Counted from the stretch's first letter, positions 26,165-35,234 are shown. The stretch: DNA of 64,000 bases from Limnohabitans sp. MMS-10A-192 (GCF_003063335.1 NZ_NERX01000003.1:124001-188000), one strand, 5' to 3'. Program-made: numbers and translations. Notes: generated from the sequence alone by a model not told the origin.

Positions 26165-29100
26165 TCAGACCGCTTCGTACTGGCGGCGGTAAGCCGTGTA
26201 GTAAAGCGTGGGGATCACGACCAAGGTCAAGATGGTCGAGACAAAGATGCCAAAGATCAGCGAGATGGCCAGACCGTTGAAGATCGGGTCATCGAGGATG
26301 AAGAAGGCGCCCAGCATGGCCGCGCAGCCCGTGAGCATGATGGGCTGGGCACGGGTGATGGCCGACTGCACGATGGCCTGCTTGAAGGGCATGCCCTCTT
26401 TGACTTGCAGGTTGATGAAGTCCACCAGCAAGATAGAGTTGCGCACGATGATGCCGGCCAGCGCGATCATGCCGATCATGCTGGTGGCCGTGTACTGCGA
26501 CTGCAGCAGCGCATGCCCAGGCATCACGCCGATGATGGTCAGCGGGATGGGGGCCATGATGATCAGCGGCGTGAGGTACGAGCCAAACTGCGCCACCACC
26601 AACAAATAAATCAGCACCAGGCCCACCGCATAAGCCGCACCCATGTCGCGGAAGGTCTCGTAAGTGATCTGCCACTCGCCGTCCCACTTAAGGGCGTAGC
26701 CGCGCCAAGCGTCAGACGGCTGGCTGATGAAGTACTCATTCAGGGCCGCACCATCGGGTGCCTGGATTTTCTGAATGTCGCTGCGCATCTTGAACATGCC
26801 ATACAGCGGACTGTCCAGCTTGCCCGCCATATCAGCGGTCACAAAGTTCACCGGCAACAGGTCCTTGTGGATCACGGGCTGCTCGCGCTCGCTGTCGGTC
26901 ACCGTGACCAGCTCGCGGATCGGCACCAATTTGCCCGAAGCCCCACGCACGGTGAGTTGGAGCAAGGCCGACAAATCGCCATGCCGCTCGGCGGGCAGCT
27001 GAATCAAAGCCGCAGCCGGGTACTTGCTGCCGTCGTGCAAATAGGTGGTGGCCTCTCCCGCCAGGCCAGCACGCAAGGTGGTCACGATCGCCTGCTGGGG
27101 AATGCCCTGGGCCGCGGCCTTGCGGCGGTCCACCAGCAGCAGCTTGCGCGGTGCGGCGGCAATGCTGCTGTCGTCCACATCCACCACGTTGTCGGTCTTC
27201 TCAAAGATCGCCCGCACGGCCTTGGCCACGCGGCGGCGGCCTTCGGCGTCAGGCCCATAAATCTCAGCCACGATGGGCGCCAGCACCGGCGGGCCAGGCG
27301 GCATCTCGACCACTTTGACGTTGGCACCGAAGCGCTGGCCAATGGCCTGCAACTCGGGGCGCAAACGGGTGGCGATCACATGGCTTTTGTCCGAGCGGTG
27401 ACTCTTGTCCACCAGCTTGACCTGCATGTCGCCCACCTCACCGCCAGCGCGCAGGTAGTACTGACGCACCAAGCCGTTGAAATTGATCGGCGACGAGGTG
27501 CCTGCGTACGCTTGGTAGTCGGTCACCTCGGGCTGCTGCGCCAAATGGGCACCCAGCTCGCGCATGACAGCGGCGGTTTCTTCCACAGGTGTGCCAACAG
27601 GCATGTCGACCACCACCTGAAACTCCGACTTGTTGTCGAAGGGCAGCATCTTGAGCAGCACCAAACCCGTTGCAGGCAGCACCAAAGACAAGGCAATCAA
27701 ACCCGCAATACCCAGACCCAGCAGCTTGCGGTTGCGCGCGCCCTGCTCCTTGTGCAACAAGGGCTCGAACATCCGCTCAAACAAGGGGCCCAACTTCGCA
27801 GCCAAGCCCGTGGGCGCGGCATGCGCATCTGCCGCATGCGAGGGTTTCATCCAGATGCGGGCCAACCAGGGCGTGACCACAAAGGCGATGGCCAGCGACA
27901 ACAACATGCCCATGCTGGCATTGATCGGGATCGGGCTCATGTAGGGGCCCATCAAACCGCTCACAAAGGCCATGGGCAAGAGCGCGGCGATCACGGTCAT
28001 CGTGGCCAAAATGGTCGGGCCGCCGACCTCGTCGACCGCACCGGGAATGATCTCGGCCAGCGTCTTGCCCGGAAACAGCTGCTGGTGGCGGTGGATGTTT
28101 TCCACCACCACAATCGCATCGTCCACCAAAATGCCAATGGAAAAAATCAGCGCAAACAGCGACACGCGGTTGAGCGTGAAGCCCCATGCCCAGGAGGCGA
28201 ACAGCGTCACCGTGAGCGTCAAGATCACGGCCGTGCCCACAATCGCCGCTTCGCGCTTGCCCAGTGCGATGAACACCAGCGCCACCACCGCTGCCGTGGC
28301 AAACAGCAGTTTCTGAATCAGCTTTTGCGCCTTGTCGTTGGCCGTGGCGCCGTAATTGCGGGTTTCGGCCACTTCCACCTCGGCCGGGATCACCGTGCCG
28401 CGCAGCGCCGCCACGCGGTCCATCACGGCGTTGGCCACGTCGATGGCGTTTTCGCCGGCCTTTTTGGTGATGGTCAATGTCACAGCAGGGTACTCACCCC
28501 CACCGGCTTCTTTGCCCAAGCCGTGCATCACATAACGCGTGGCAGGCAAAGGGCCCTCTTCGACTTTGGCCACGTCCTTCAAAAACACCGGACGGCCGCC
28601 TTGCACGGCCACCACGAGGTCAGCCACATCACTGGCTTGCGAGAGGAATGGCCCGGCCTCGATGCTCACGCTCTTGTTGCCCGCGATCAACTCGCCGACA
28701 GGCAAACCCATGTTGGCCGACTGCAATGCCATGCGCAGGTCTTGCACCGTGACGCCAAATCCGGACATGCGCTGTGGGTCGATCTGCACCAGCACGGCAC
28801 GGTCCGGGCCACCCAAGGTCTGCACATCTTGTGTGCCTTTGACGCGCTTGAGGTCGGCCTCCATGCTGTGCGCCACGCGCTCCAAGTTGTAGGCACTGGC
28901 GCCCTCGCTCTTGCTGAACAAGGTCAAGGTCACGATGGGCACATCGTCCACCCCCTTGGGCTTGATCAGTGGGTCCATCACGCCCAGGCCCTTGGGCAGC
29001 CAGTCCGCGTTGTCGCGGATCGTGTCGTGCAAGCGCACCAGCGCTTCGGTGCGCGGCACGCCCACCTTGAACTGCACCGTCAGCACCGCCACGCCCGGGC

Positions 29101-29380
29101 GAGACATCGACATGACGTGTTCAACGCCCGCGATTTTGGACAAGACCTGCTCGGCCGGGATGGCCACCATCTGCTCCACATCTCGCACGGCCGCGCCGGG
29201 GAAAGGCACCAGCACATTGGCCATGGTCACGTTGATCTGGGGCTCTTCTTCACGCGGCGTCACAAACACCGCAAAGATGCCCAACAGCAAAGCCACCAGC
29301 GCCAGCAGCGGGGTGATTTGTGCGCTTTGGAACAGGGCCGCAATGCGTCCGGAAATGCTCAAATTCTTTGGCTCGTTCAT
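26165..29380 (-). CDS. RND-family efflux pump, inner membrane permease
   Basis: A 1071-residue RND transporter with the usual 12-helix layout and two large periplasmic loops. The proton-relay acidic pair is in ILVDDAIVVVENIHRH. This resembles hydrophobe/amphiphile (HAE) pumps rather than metal (HME) pumps. Further signatures are PFPGAAVRDVEQ near the N-terminus and FINLQVKEGMPFKQAI and IMLTGCAAMLGAF in the C-terminal half. With its adaptor (12 bp upstream) and the TolC-like channel it forms a tripartite exporter. The substrate is unknown; the sulfur-related neighbours suggest a thiol-reactive or oxidised compound. Confidence 0.93.
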   Translation of the reverse strand: MNEPKNLSISGRIAALFQSAQITPLLALVALLLGIFAVFVTPREEEPQINVTMANVLVPFPGAAVRDVEQMVAIPAEQVLSKIAGVEHVMSMSRPGVAVLTVQFKVGVPRTEALVRLHDTIRDNADWLPKGLGVMDPLIKPKGVDDVPIVTLTLFSKSEGASAYNLERVAHSMEADLKRVKGTQDVQTLGGPDRAVLVQIDPQRMSGFGVTVQDLRMALQSANMGLPVGELIAGNKSVSIEAGPFLSQASDVADLVVAVQGGRPVFLKDVAKVEEGPLPATRYVMHGLGKEAGGGEYPAVTLTITKKAGENAIDVANAVMDRVAALRGTVIPAEVEVAETRNYGATANDKAQKLIQKLLFATAAVVALVFIALGKREAAIVGTAVILTLTVTLFASWAWGFTLNRVSLFALIFSIGILVDDAIVVVENIHRHQQLFPGKTLAEIIPGAVDEVGGPTILATMTVIAALLPMAFVSGLMGPYMSPIPINASMGMLLSLAIAFVVTPWLARIWMKPSHAADAHAAPTGLAAKLGPLFERMFEPLLHKEQGARNRKLLGLGIAGLIALSLVLPATGLVLLKMLPFDNKSEFQVVVDMPVGTPVEETAAVMRELGAHLAQQPEVTDYQAYAGTSSPINFNGLVRQYYLRAGGEVGDMQVKLVDKSHRSDKSHVIATRLRPELQAIGQRFGANVKVVEMPPGPPVLAPIVAEIYGPDAEGRRRVAKAVRAIFEKTDNVVDVDDSSIAAAPRKLLLVDRRKAAAQGIPQQAIVTTLRAGLAGEATTYLHDGSKYPAAALIQLPAERHGDLSALLQLTVRGASGKLVPIRELVTVTDSEREQPVIHKDLLPVNFVTADMAGKLDSPLYGMFKMRSDIQKIQAPDGAALNEYFISQPSDAWRGYALKWDGEWQITYETFRDMGAAYAVGLVLIYLLVVAQFGSYLTPLIIMAPIPLTIIGVMPGHALLQSQYTATSMIGMIALAGIIVRNSILLVDFINLQVKEGMPFKQAIVQSAITRAQPIMLTGCAAMLGAFFILDDPIFNGLAISLIFGIFVSTILTLVVIPTLYYTAYRRQYEAV

Positions 29381-29392
29381 ATCGGGCCCCTG

Positions 29393-30451
29393 TCAGCGCA
29401 CAGCGCCAGCCAACTGCGGTTCGGCAGCGACTTTGTCTTCCTTGCGAAGACCGCTCAAGACCTCCACCCGGTCGCCCGAGGTTTGGCCCAAACGCACCTG
29501 GCGCAAGCTGGGCTTGCCCTGAGCATCCAGCACATACACACCCGTCATTTCTGCGCGGCGCACGATGGCATTCACTGGCAAGAAGAGCCGCTCAGGACCG
29601 GCCTTGCTCACCGCCACGCCCGGCAACCACACGCGGGCAAACATGCCTGGCGCCAAGCCTTCCACGCCGACAGGCAAACTCAGCCGGATCTGACCGGTGT
29701 GTGTGACCGGATCGACGGCGGGCAGGACCTGAATTTGTAGCGGCAGTTGAGGCGTGCTGTATGCGGCCAGGCCCGGTAATTCATAACGGACGGCTTTGGG
29801 CTGTGCATGGGCCGCGACCAACAAGGCCTGTGGTACAGCCGCTGTCACACGCAATGCAGAAGGGTCATACACGGTCAGCAGGGGCTTGCCCGGCATGGCC
29901 ATGTCGCCCAAGGTCACGGACACGTCGCTGACCACACCGCCATAAGGCGCATTCAGCACAAAAAAGCCGGACTGGGTTTGCGCCGCTTGGTTGTTTGCCT
30001 GCAATGCTTTCACCTGCGCCCGGGCCGCATCCCACTGCGCCTGTGCGCGGTCAAAAGCGGCCTGACTGATGTATTGCTTGCTCAGCAGCTGCTTTTGACG
30101 CTCCAGCTCTTTGCTGGCCACGGCCAGATTGGCCTGCGCAGCCTCGACCTGTGCGCTGGCACCGATCACATTTTGCTGAGCTGCCCGGGCATCGATGCGC
30201 AAGAGCTCCTGTCCGGCCTTGACCCGGTCACCGGCTTTCACGTGCAAGGCCACGACAGCGCCAGCCACCTGTGTGGACAAGATGGTTTGACGCACCGCTT
30301 CCACCACGCCGTCCAAGCTGCTGTCGGCCTGCGACAGGCCTGCGCCTTGCACTGCGATCGCTTTCAGCGGCTGACCATCAGCAGCCCAGACAGCCCCTTG
30401 CGACAACAAGGTTGCCAATGTGGCCAGGGTCAACAGGGAGTTGCGCTTCAT
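29393..30451 (-). CDS. RND periplasmic adaptor (HlyD/AcrA family)
   Basis: A 352-residue membrane fusion protein with a signal peptide ending at VWA. A biotinyl-lipoyl half (VAGAVVALHVKAGDRVKAGQELLRID), a coiled-coil hairpin (AAQANLAVASKELERQKQLL onward) and a beta-barrel and membrane-proximal domain follow. It links the RND permease to the TolC-like channel. It is the first gene of the operon, with AAAGGA before the ATG, and is divergent from the ArsR gene across a 96-bp AT-rich region. Confidence 0.92.
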   Translation of the reverse strand: MKRNSLLTLATLATLLSQGAVWAADGQPLKAIAVQGAGLSQADSSLDGVVEAVRQTILSTQVAGAVVALHVKAGDRVKAGQELLRIDARAAQQNVIGASAQVEAAQANLAVASKELERQKQLLSKQYISQAAFDRAQAQWDAARAQVKALQANNQAAQTQSGFFVLNAPYGGVVSDVSVTLGDMAMPGKPLLTVYDPSALRVTAAVPQALLVAAHAQPKAVRYELPGLAAYSTPQLPLQIQVLPAVDPVTHTGQIRLSLPVGVEGLAPGMFARVWLPGVAVSKAGPERLFLPVNAIVRRAEMTGVYVLDAQGKPSLRQVRLGQTSGDRVEVLSGLRKEDKVAAEPQLAGAVR

Positions 30452-30492
30452 CGTCTTGTCCTTTGTTACTTAGCTTTACGCTTATTTAACTG

Positions 30493-30510
30493 ATTGATTA
30501 ATTATCTAAT
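30493..30510. promoter_or_regulatory. Putative ArsR-family operator
   Basis: ATT-N3-TAATTA-N3-AAT is an imperfect 18-bp inverted repeat (12 of 18 positions symmetrical) in the AT-rich space between the divergent adaptor and ArsR genes. A TACAAT -10-like hexamer for arsR lies just beside it (30513-30518). Position and symmetry fit a site where the ArsR-family repressor blocks both promoters. Confidence 0.45.
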
Positions 30511-30547
30511 GATACAATGAAAAAAGCAACCTGCCAGGAACCTCGCG

Positions 30548-30928
30548 ATGAAAAAAGTCTCCCCCCCAGATCAGCCAGACTGCAAGCCCATGATGCAGCT
30601 GCCCGAGGGTGCCCTGACAGAAGTCGCCGCCTACTTTCAGGTCTTGGCCGAGCCCACAAGGCTGCAGATCCTCAACCTCTTGCGAACGGGCGAGCGCAAT
30701 GTAGGCGAGCTGGCCCAGATGTGCGGCTTCACCGCCGCCAACGTGTCACGCCACCTGGCCCTGATGACACAACAAGGTCTGGTTGAGCGGGAAAGCCGTG
30801 GCACCAGCGCTTTTTACAAAATCGCCGACCCGGCCATCTTTGCGCTGTGCGATCTGGTCTGCGGCAACATCACCCGCCAAATTGAACGCTCAGCCGCTCG
30901 CCGAGCCGCCTTCACCTCGCTGCCCTGA
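30548..30928 (+). CDS. ArsR/SmtB-family transcriptional repressor
   Basis: A 126-residue winged-helix regulator with core LAEPTRLQILNLL, the recognition helix region VGELAQMCGFTAANVSRHLALM and the wing LVERESRGTSAFYKI. It has four cysteines: C12, C59 in the recognition-helix region, and C101/C105 in the C-terminal helix (LCDLVC). The helix-5 pair could sense a metal(loid) or reactive sulfur. The helix-2 cysteine of BigR/SqrR-type persulfide sensors is not at its usual place. It is divergent from the RND operon, which it probably represses. Confidence 0.9.
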   Translation: MKKVSPPDQPDCKPMMQLPEGALTEVAAYFQVLAEPTRLQILNLLRTGERNVGELAQMCGFTAANVSRHLALMTQQGLVERESRGTSAFYKIADPAIFALCDLVCGNITRQIERSAARRAAFTSLP

Positions 30929-31081
30929 GGCCAGATTAAACCGACGCGACAACGGCTTCGGTGTGCTGCGCCACCGGAAGCAGGCCCCCGTTGGGCCATC
31001 CAGCTTGCCAAAGCCACTGAAAAATTTAAGCGCTGCCTCAGAAAAAGCCTGCTTGGCCCTTTAGAATCGACGGCTTCGTGT

Positions 31082-31157
31082 GGGACCATAGCTCAGTTGG
31101 TAGAGCAGCGGACTTTTAATCCGTTTGTCGTGGGTTCGACCCCCGCTGGTCCCACCA
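31082..31157 (+). tRNA. tRNA-Lys (anticodon UUU)
   Basis: A 76-nt cloverleaf with acceptor GGGACCA/TGGTCCC, D arm GCTC...GAGC, anticodon loop CTTTTAA giving UUU, T arm GTGGG-TTCGACC-CCCGC, and encoded CCA. All stems pair. It is followed closely by a terminator. A TAGAAT hexamer at 31062-31067 is a possible -10 element. Confidence 0.97.
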
Positions 31158-31165
31158 CCGATACC

Positions 31166-31204
31166 AAAAAGCCACTGGATACGTTTGTACCCAGTGGCTT
31201 TTTT
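31166..31204 (+). terminator. Rho-independent terminator after tRNA-Lys
   Basis: GCCACTGG/CCAGTGGC pairs over 8 bp, followed after one mismatch by TAC/GTA and a GTTT loop, then six T. It begins 9 bp after the tRNA CCA end. Confidence 0.85.
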
Positions 31205-31283
31205 CTTGGGGCATCGCCAGCCCCAGGTCAGCCACGCGTGCAGAATCCTCCAGCACCCTACAGCCCAAGCACAGGAGCCAGCC

Positions 31284-31730
31284 ATGCCGTTTTTTGTGGA
31301 CACCTCAGCCCCCGGACAATGCATCTTCTGCCGCTTGGTCAGCCAAGAGATTCCGGCCGCCATCGTGTTCGAAGACGATCAAACACTGGCCTTCATGGAC
31401 TTGGGACAGGTCAACCCGGGTCATGTGCTGGTGGCCAGCAAGCGCCATGCAGCCACACTGCTGGACTTGACGCCCGACGAAGCGGCCGCCGTGATGCGCA
31501 CCGCACACCGGGTGGCGCAAGCGATTTCGGCCAGCTTTGACCCGCCCGGCCTGACCTTGCTGCAAGCCAATGGCAAAGAAGGCGAGCAAACCGTGTTCCA
31601 TTTCCACATGCATGTGGTGCCGCGCCATGCCCATGATGGCATCGCGCTGACCTGGCCGCGCAAGGAGCCGCCCCGCGACGTGCTGCAAGCGCATGCGCAG
31701 CGTTTGATCCAAGCGCTGAAAGCCACCTGA
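31284..31730 (+). CDS. HIT-family nucleotide hydrolase/transferase
   Basis: A 148-residue histidine-triad protein. CIFCRLVSQEIPAAIVFEDD is the common start and H-F-H-M-H-V-V-P-R-H is the catalytic triad. HIT proteins hydrolyse nucleoside phosphoramidates or dinucleoside polyphosphates. ATG 31284 has AGGAG at good spacing. The next gene is convergent, and the 54-bp gap holds one copy of a dispersed repeat. Confidence 0.93.
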   Translation: MPFFVDTSAPGQCIFCRLVSQEIPAAIVFEDDQTLAFMDLGQVNPGHVLVASKRHAATLLDLTPDEAAAVMRTAHRVAQAISASFDPPGLTLLQANGKEGEQTVFHFHMHVVPRHAHDGIALTWPRKEPPRDVLQAHAQRLIQALKAT

Positions 31731-31743
31731 CCGGTCTCCACAA

Positions 31744-31770
31744 GTCACCCCGGGCAAAGACCCGGGATCC
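31744..31770. repeat. Dispersed CCCGGG-type repeat, single arm
   Basis: A 27-bp sequence starting GTCACCCCGGG and ending ACCCGGGATCC, closely matching one arm of the inverted repeat at 47830-47900. It lies between the convergent HIT and permease genes. Confidence 0.6.
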
Positions 31771-31784
31771 CTGCCCGCCCGTCT

Positions 31785-33419
31785 TCAACCCTGCGGCTGA
31801 CGCAAGGTTCGGCTGAGCAAAATCACCGGGATCAAGCCCACCAGCACCAGCGCCAGCGAGGGCAAAGCCGCTTCGCCCAGGCGTTCATCGCGCGCCAGCT
31901 GGTAGGCCACCACGGCCAATGTGTCGCTGTTGAACGGCCGCAGCACCATGGTGGCGGGCAACTCTTTCATCACGTCCACAAACACCAGCAATGCGGCGGC
32001 CACCGTGGTGCGCTTGAGCAAAGGCACATGCACCCGGCGCAACAAGCCCCAGCCCGTCACGCCCAGCATGCGGGCCGAATCATCCAAGCTGGCCGGGATG
32101 CGGGCATAACCGCTTTGCACCGACTGCAAAGCCACCGCGCAAAAGCGCACCAAATAGGCCCACACCAAGCCCAAAGACGTGGCCGTGATCCAAGCCCCAG
32201 CCGACGATGCAGGCCAATTTTGCTGAATCCAACCTACGGGCAAGAGCAAGCCCACCACCACCACCGCACCGGGAATGGCATACCCCAATCCGACCAACTG
32301 GATCGCCGAACGGCTGATGCGGTCAGCCCGCGTGCGCACGCTGAAAGCCAGCGCCAGCGCCGCGCCCACGGCCAGCACAGCGGTCACTGCGCCCAGGCGC
32401 AAGCTGGTCAAGGCCCATTGCACAAAACGTTCCCAAGGCAGCTCGGTGGACTCCCCCAGCAAAGCCCGCAGCATGATGAGCACCGGCAACACAAAGCCCA
32501 GCAAGACCGGCAAGGTGCACACCGTCCAGGCCAGCAGACGGCGCCAACCAACCAGCCGCACAGGCTGCGCCTCGGCCGAGCCCTGACGACCGCCGCGCCC
32601 TTGGTTGAAACGCATGCGCTTTTGGGCGCGTTGCTCCAGCTGCAACAAAACCACCACCACCGCCAACAGCACCGTGGCCAACTGGGCTGCCGCGATGCGG
32701 TTGTCCATCGAGAGCCAAGCTTTGTAGATGCCCGCCGTGAAGGTCTGGATGCCAAAGTAGCTGGACACCCCAAAGTCGGCCAGCGTCTCCATGAGGGCCA
32801 AGGCCACGCCGGCCGCCACCGCAGGCCGCGCCAGCGGCAACGCAATCTCGCGGATGCGGCGGGACAGTGGCGCACCCAGCAAGCGGGCCGCTTCCATCAA
32901 ACCAGCGGCGCGCTCCACCAGCGCAGTGCGGGCCAGCAAATAGACATACGGGTACAGCGCCAACGTGAACACCAGCGCCGCACCCCAGACGCTGCGCACG
33001 TCGGGCCACAAACGACCTTGCAGCCCCAAGCCTTCGCGCAAGGCCACTTGCAAAGGGCCGCTGAACTGCAAAAAGTCGGTGTACGCGTAGGCCACCACAT
33101 AAGCGGGCATGGCCAGTGGCAAGAGCAGCAGCCATTCAAAAATGCCGCGCCCCGGAAAATCAAACAGCGTGACCAGCGCCGCCGTGGCCAGGCCCAGGAC
33201 CGTCACGCCCACCGCCACCATCAGGCACAGGCCCAGCGTGGTCAGCGCGTAATCGGGCAGCACCGTGCGGCCCATTTCCAACAAGATGTCTGCGCTTTGG
33301 GGGCTCCACTGCAACCAAGAGCCGAGCACGGTCAACACCGGCAAGGCCAAAGCCAGTGCCAGCAAGGCGTAAAGCAAGGAAAGAATGCCCGATGAACGGC
33401 GCGCCAAAGTTCGCAACAT
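31785..33419 (-). CDS. Iron(III)-type ABC importer permease (FbpB-like, fused double domain)
   Basis: A 544-residue polytopic membrane protein with two BPD_transp_1 halves, as in FbpB/SfuB permeases for ferric ion. Each half has its EAA-type loop for the ATPase: LMEAARLLGAPLSRRIREIALPL in the first and SLDDSARMLGVTGWGLLRRVHVPL in the second. ATG 33419 is preferred to an upstream GTG at 33446. The ATPase gene starts on the other strand 163 bp away. No periplasmic binding protein gene is in the window. Confidence 0.88.
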   Translation of the reverse strand: MLRTLARRSSGILSLLYALLALALALPVLTVLGSWLQWSPQSADILLEMGRTVLPDYALTTLGLCLMVAVGVTVLGLATAALVTLFDFPGRGIFEWLLLLPLAMPAYVVAYAYTDFLQFSGPLQVALREGLGLQGRLWPDVRSVWGAALVFTLALYPYVYLLARTALVERAAGLMEAARLLGAPLSRRIREIALPLARPAVAAGVALALMETLADFGVSSYFGIQTFTAGIYKAWLSMDNRIAAAQLATVLLAVVVVLLQLEQRAQKRMRFNQGRGGRQGSAEAQPVRLVGWRRLLAWTVCTLPVLLGFVLPVLIMLRALLGESTELPWERFVQWALTSLRLGAVTAVLAVGAALALAFSVRTRADRISRSAIQLVGLGYAIPGAVVVVGLLLPVGWIQQNWPASSAGAWITATSLGLVWAYLVRFCAVALQSVQSGYARIPASLDDSARMLGVTGWGLLRRVHVPLLKRTTVAAALLVFVDVMKELPATMVLRPFNSDTLAVVAYQLARDERLGEAALPSLALVLVGLIPVILLSRTLRQPQG

Positions 33420-33458
33420 ATCGCAAGGATTGTAGAAGGCGTTCACCGACGAGAACTT

Positions 33459-33528
33459 GTCACCTCGGGCGAAGACCCGGGGTCCATCTCCGCTTCAACC
33501 ATGGATCCCGGATCCAGTCCGGGATGAC
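33459..33528. repeat. Dispersed CCCGGG-type repeat, two diverged arms
   Basis: Two inverted arms, the first starting GTCACCTCGGG and the second ending CCGGGATGAC, flank a short spacer. The arms are imperfect relatives of those at 47830-47900. This copy sits in the divergent control region of the ABC permease and ATPase genes. Confidence 0.65.
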
Positions 33529-33582
33529 CGATGACTGAATGCCTCAGCCCGGGGGGGACTCAACCTCCCTACAATCAAGACC

Positions 33583-34743
33583 ATGTTTCTCGAGCTCAGC
33601 CAACTGGACATCCAATACCCTGGTCGCAACACGCCTGCCGTGCAGGGCGTGAACTTGGGTCTGCGCGCGGGTGAAATTGGTGTGCTGATCGGGCCCTCGG
33701 GCTGCGGCAAGACGACTTTGCTGCGCGCTGTGGCGGGTCTGGAGCCGGTCTCAGGCGGCAAGATCTTATTGTCCCAACGCGTGGTCAGCGAGCCGGGCCA
33801 CACCGTGCCCGCCGAGCAACGCCGAATCGGCATGGTGTTCCAGGACTACGCGCTGTTCCCCCACATGGATGTCGGGCGCAATGTGGGCTTTGGCATTGAG
33901 CACCTGCCCAAAGCCGAGCGCGCACGGCGCGTGGCCGAGGTGCTGACCTTGGTCGGCCTCGAAGGCGCTGAAAAGCGCTTTCCGCACGAACTGTCGGGCG
34001 GCCAACAACAGCGCGTGGCCCTGGCACGCGCCTTGGCACCCCAGCCCGATTTGCTCTTGCTCGACGAGCCGTTTTCCAACCTCGACATCGACCTGCGTGA
34101 ACGCCTGGCGCAAGAGGTGCGCAACATCCTCAAGGCGGCCAAAGCCACGGCGCTGCTGGTCACACACGACCAGCTTGAGGCCTTTGCCATCGGCGATGTG
34201 ATCGGCGTGATGAACGAAGGCCGGCTGCACCAATGGGACGACGCCTACAGCCTGTACCACCGCCCGGCCACCCGCTTTGTGGCCGACTTCATTGGCCACG
34301 GCGTTTTCACCCCGGCCACGCTGCGCGAGGTCAACGGCCAAGTGGTGGTCGACACCCCGGTGGGCGAGTTGACCGATATGGCCGAATGCCCCCTGCCCTG
34401 CGCGTTTGAAGGGGGTCAGTGCGATGTGCTGCTGCGCGCCGACGACATCGTGCACGACGACGATGCACCTGTGAAAGCCGAGATCATCCGCAAGGCGTTT
34501 CGCGGATCAGAATTTTTGTACACCTTGCGCTTGGCCAGCGGCGACTTGCTGATGGCCCATGTGCCCAGCCACCACGACCACAAGCTGGGCGAGTGGATCG
34601 GCATACGCGCCGAGGTGGACCACGTCGTCACCTTCAACCGCGCCTGCCCGGTGAACCACCGCGAGTTGTGCCAGATGCCTTGCGCCAAGGCCGAGTCTTG
34701 CGAGCACACCGCGCCGCAATACCAGCCCATCAAGCTGGTTTAA
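33583..34743 (+). CDS. ABC importer ATPase, FbpC-like, with cysteine-containing tail
   Basis: A 386-residue ATPase with Walker A GPSGCGKTT, Q-loop FQDYALFPHMDV, signature LSGGQQQRVALARAL, Walker B LLLLDEPFSNLD and a switch histidine in LLVTHDQ. A TOBE-like regulatory region follows (VLLRADDIVHDDD). It should energise the FbpB-like permease encoded divergently. The last 32 residues hold four cysteines (355, 363, 367, 373) and two histidines (359, 375) in an arrangement that could bind metal or a cluster. Such tails are not part of standard FbpC. Confidence 0.88.
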   Translation: MFLELSQLDIQYPGRNTPAVQGVNLGLRAGEIGVLIGPSGCGKTTLLRAVAGLEPVSGGKILLSQRVVSEPGHTVPAEQRRIGMVFQDYALFPHMDVGRNVGFGIEHLPKAERARRVAEVLTLVGLEGAEKRFPHELSGGQQQRVALARALAPQPDLLLLDEPFSNLDIDLRERLAQEVRNILKAAKATALLVTHDQLEAFAIGDVIGVMNEGRLHQWDDAYSLYHRPATRFVADFIGHGVFTPATLREVNGQVVVDTPVGELTDMAECPLPCAFEGGQCDVLLRADDIVHDDDAPVKAEIIRKAFRGSEFLYTLRLASGDLLMAHVPSHHDHKLGEWIGIRAEVDHVVTFNRACPVNHRELCQMPCAKAESCEHTAPQYQPIKLV

Positions 34744-34762
34744 GCCTGACGGCATGACAGCT

Positions 34763-34780
34763 CGGCGGCCGTAACCGCCG
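34763..34780. terminator. Weak hairpin between ABC ATPase and DUF805 genes
   Basis: CGGCGG and CCGCCG pair around a 6-base loop in the 58-bp space between convergent genes. No strong T-run follows, so terminator function is uncertain. Confidence 0.3.
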
Positions 34781-34801
34781 ATTTCGACAGCTCAAGTCTT
34801 C

Positions 34802-35176
34802 TCAGAAATGCCCGACTTCTTTCGGGTTCGGGCCATAGGCGTTCGCGCCCGCATGTCCGTTGAGGGCCAACCAATAGATCAAGACCAGGATGCCCAAGAC
34901 CGGGACAAAAGCCAACAACTGCCACCAGCCCGACTTACCGATGCCGTGCAAGCGGCGCGTGGCCACCGAGATGGACGGCAAGAGGAAAACCAAACCGGCC
35001 AGCCCAGTCAACAAGCCCATGCCACCGAACGATTGCGTCCAACCCATCGCGTGATCGACCATGAACAAAGCCCACTCGATCAGAATTTCAAACAACACAA
35101 AATACCAAAACTCAGACCGCTGAGAACGGCCGGAAAACACGGCGTAGCGACTCAAGGCCAAAAAAAACCACTTCAT
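34802..35176 (-). CDS. DUF805 membrane protein (YhaH-like)
   Basis: A 124-residue protein of the DUF805 family. It starts MKWFFLALSRYAVFSGRSQRSEFWYF, where the GR-x-R-SEFW box is the family signature. Membrane segments and the conserved SISVATRRLHGIGKSGWW follow. The function is unknown in the family. ATG 35176 matches the family start. The upstream region is AT-rich and holds an 8-bp inverted repeat. Confidence 0.9.
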   Translation of the reverse strand: MKWFFLALSRYAVFSGRSQRSEFWYFVLFEILIEWALFMVDHAMGWTQSFGGMGLLTGLAGLVFLLPSISVATRRLHGIGKSGWWQLLAFVPVLGILVLIYWLALNGHAGANAYGPNPKEVGHF

Positions 35177-35234
35177 TGTCTCTCCATAAAAATAAACAAA
35201 AGTAGTTAATTTTAAAGTCTCGAAATGTGGTGCC

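Noticed and set aside
26405..29740. Open frame of 1111 codons opposite the RND permease
   Set aside because: Rich in His, Gln, Arg and Gly with no domain signature. The opposite strand encodes a complete RND transporter, so this is a shadow.
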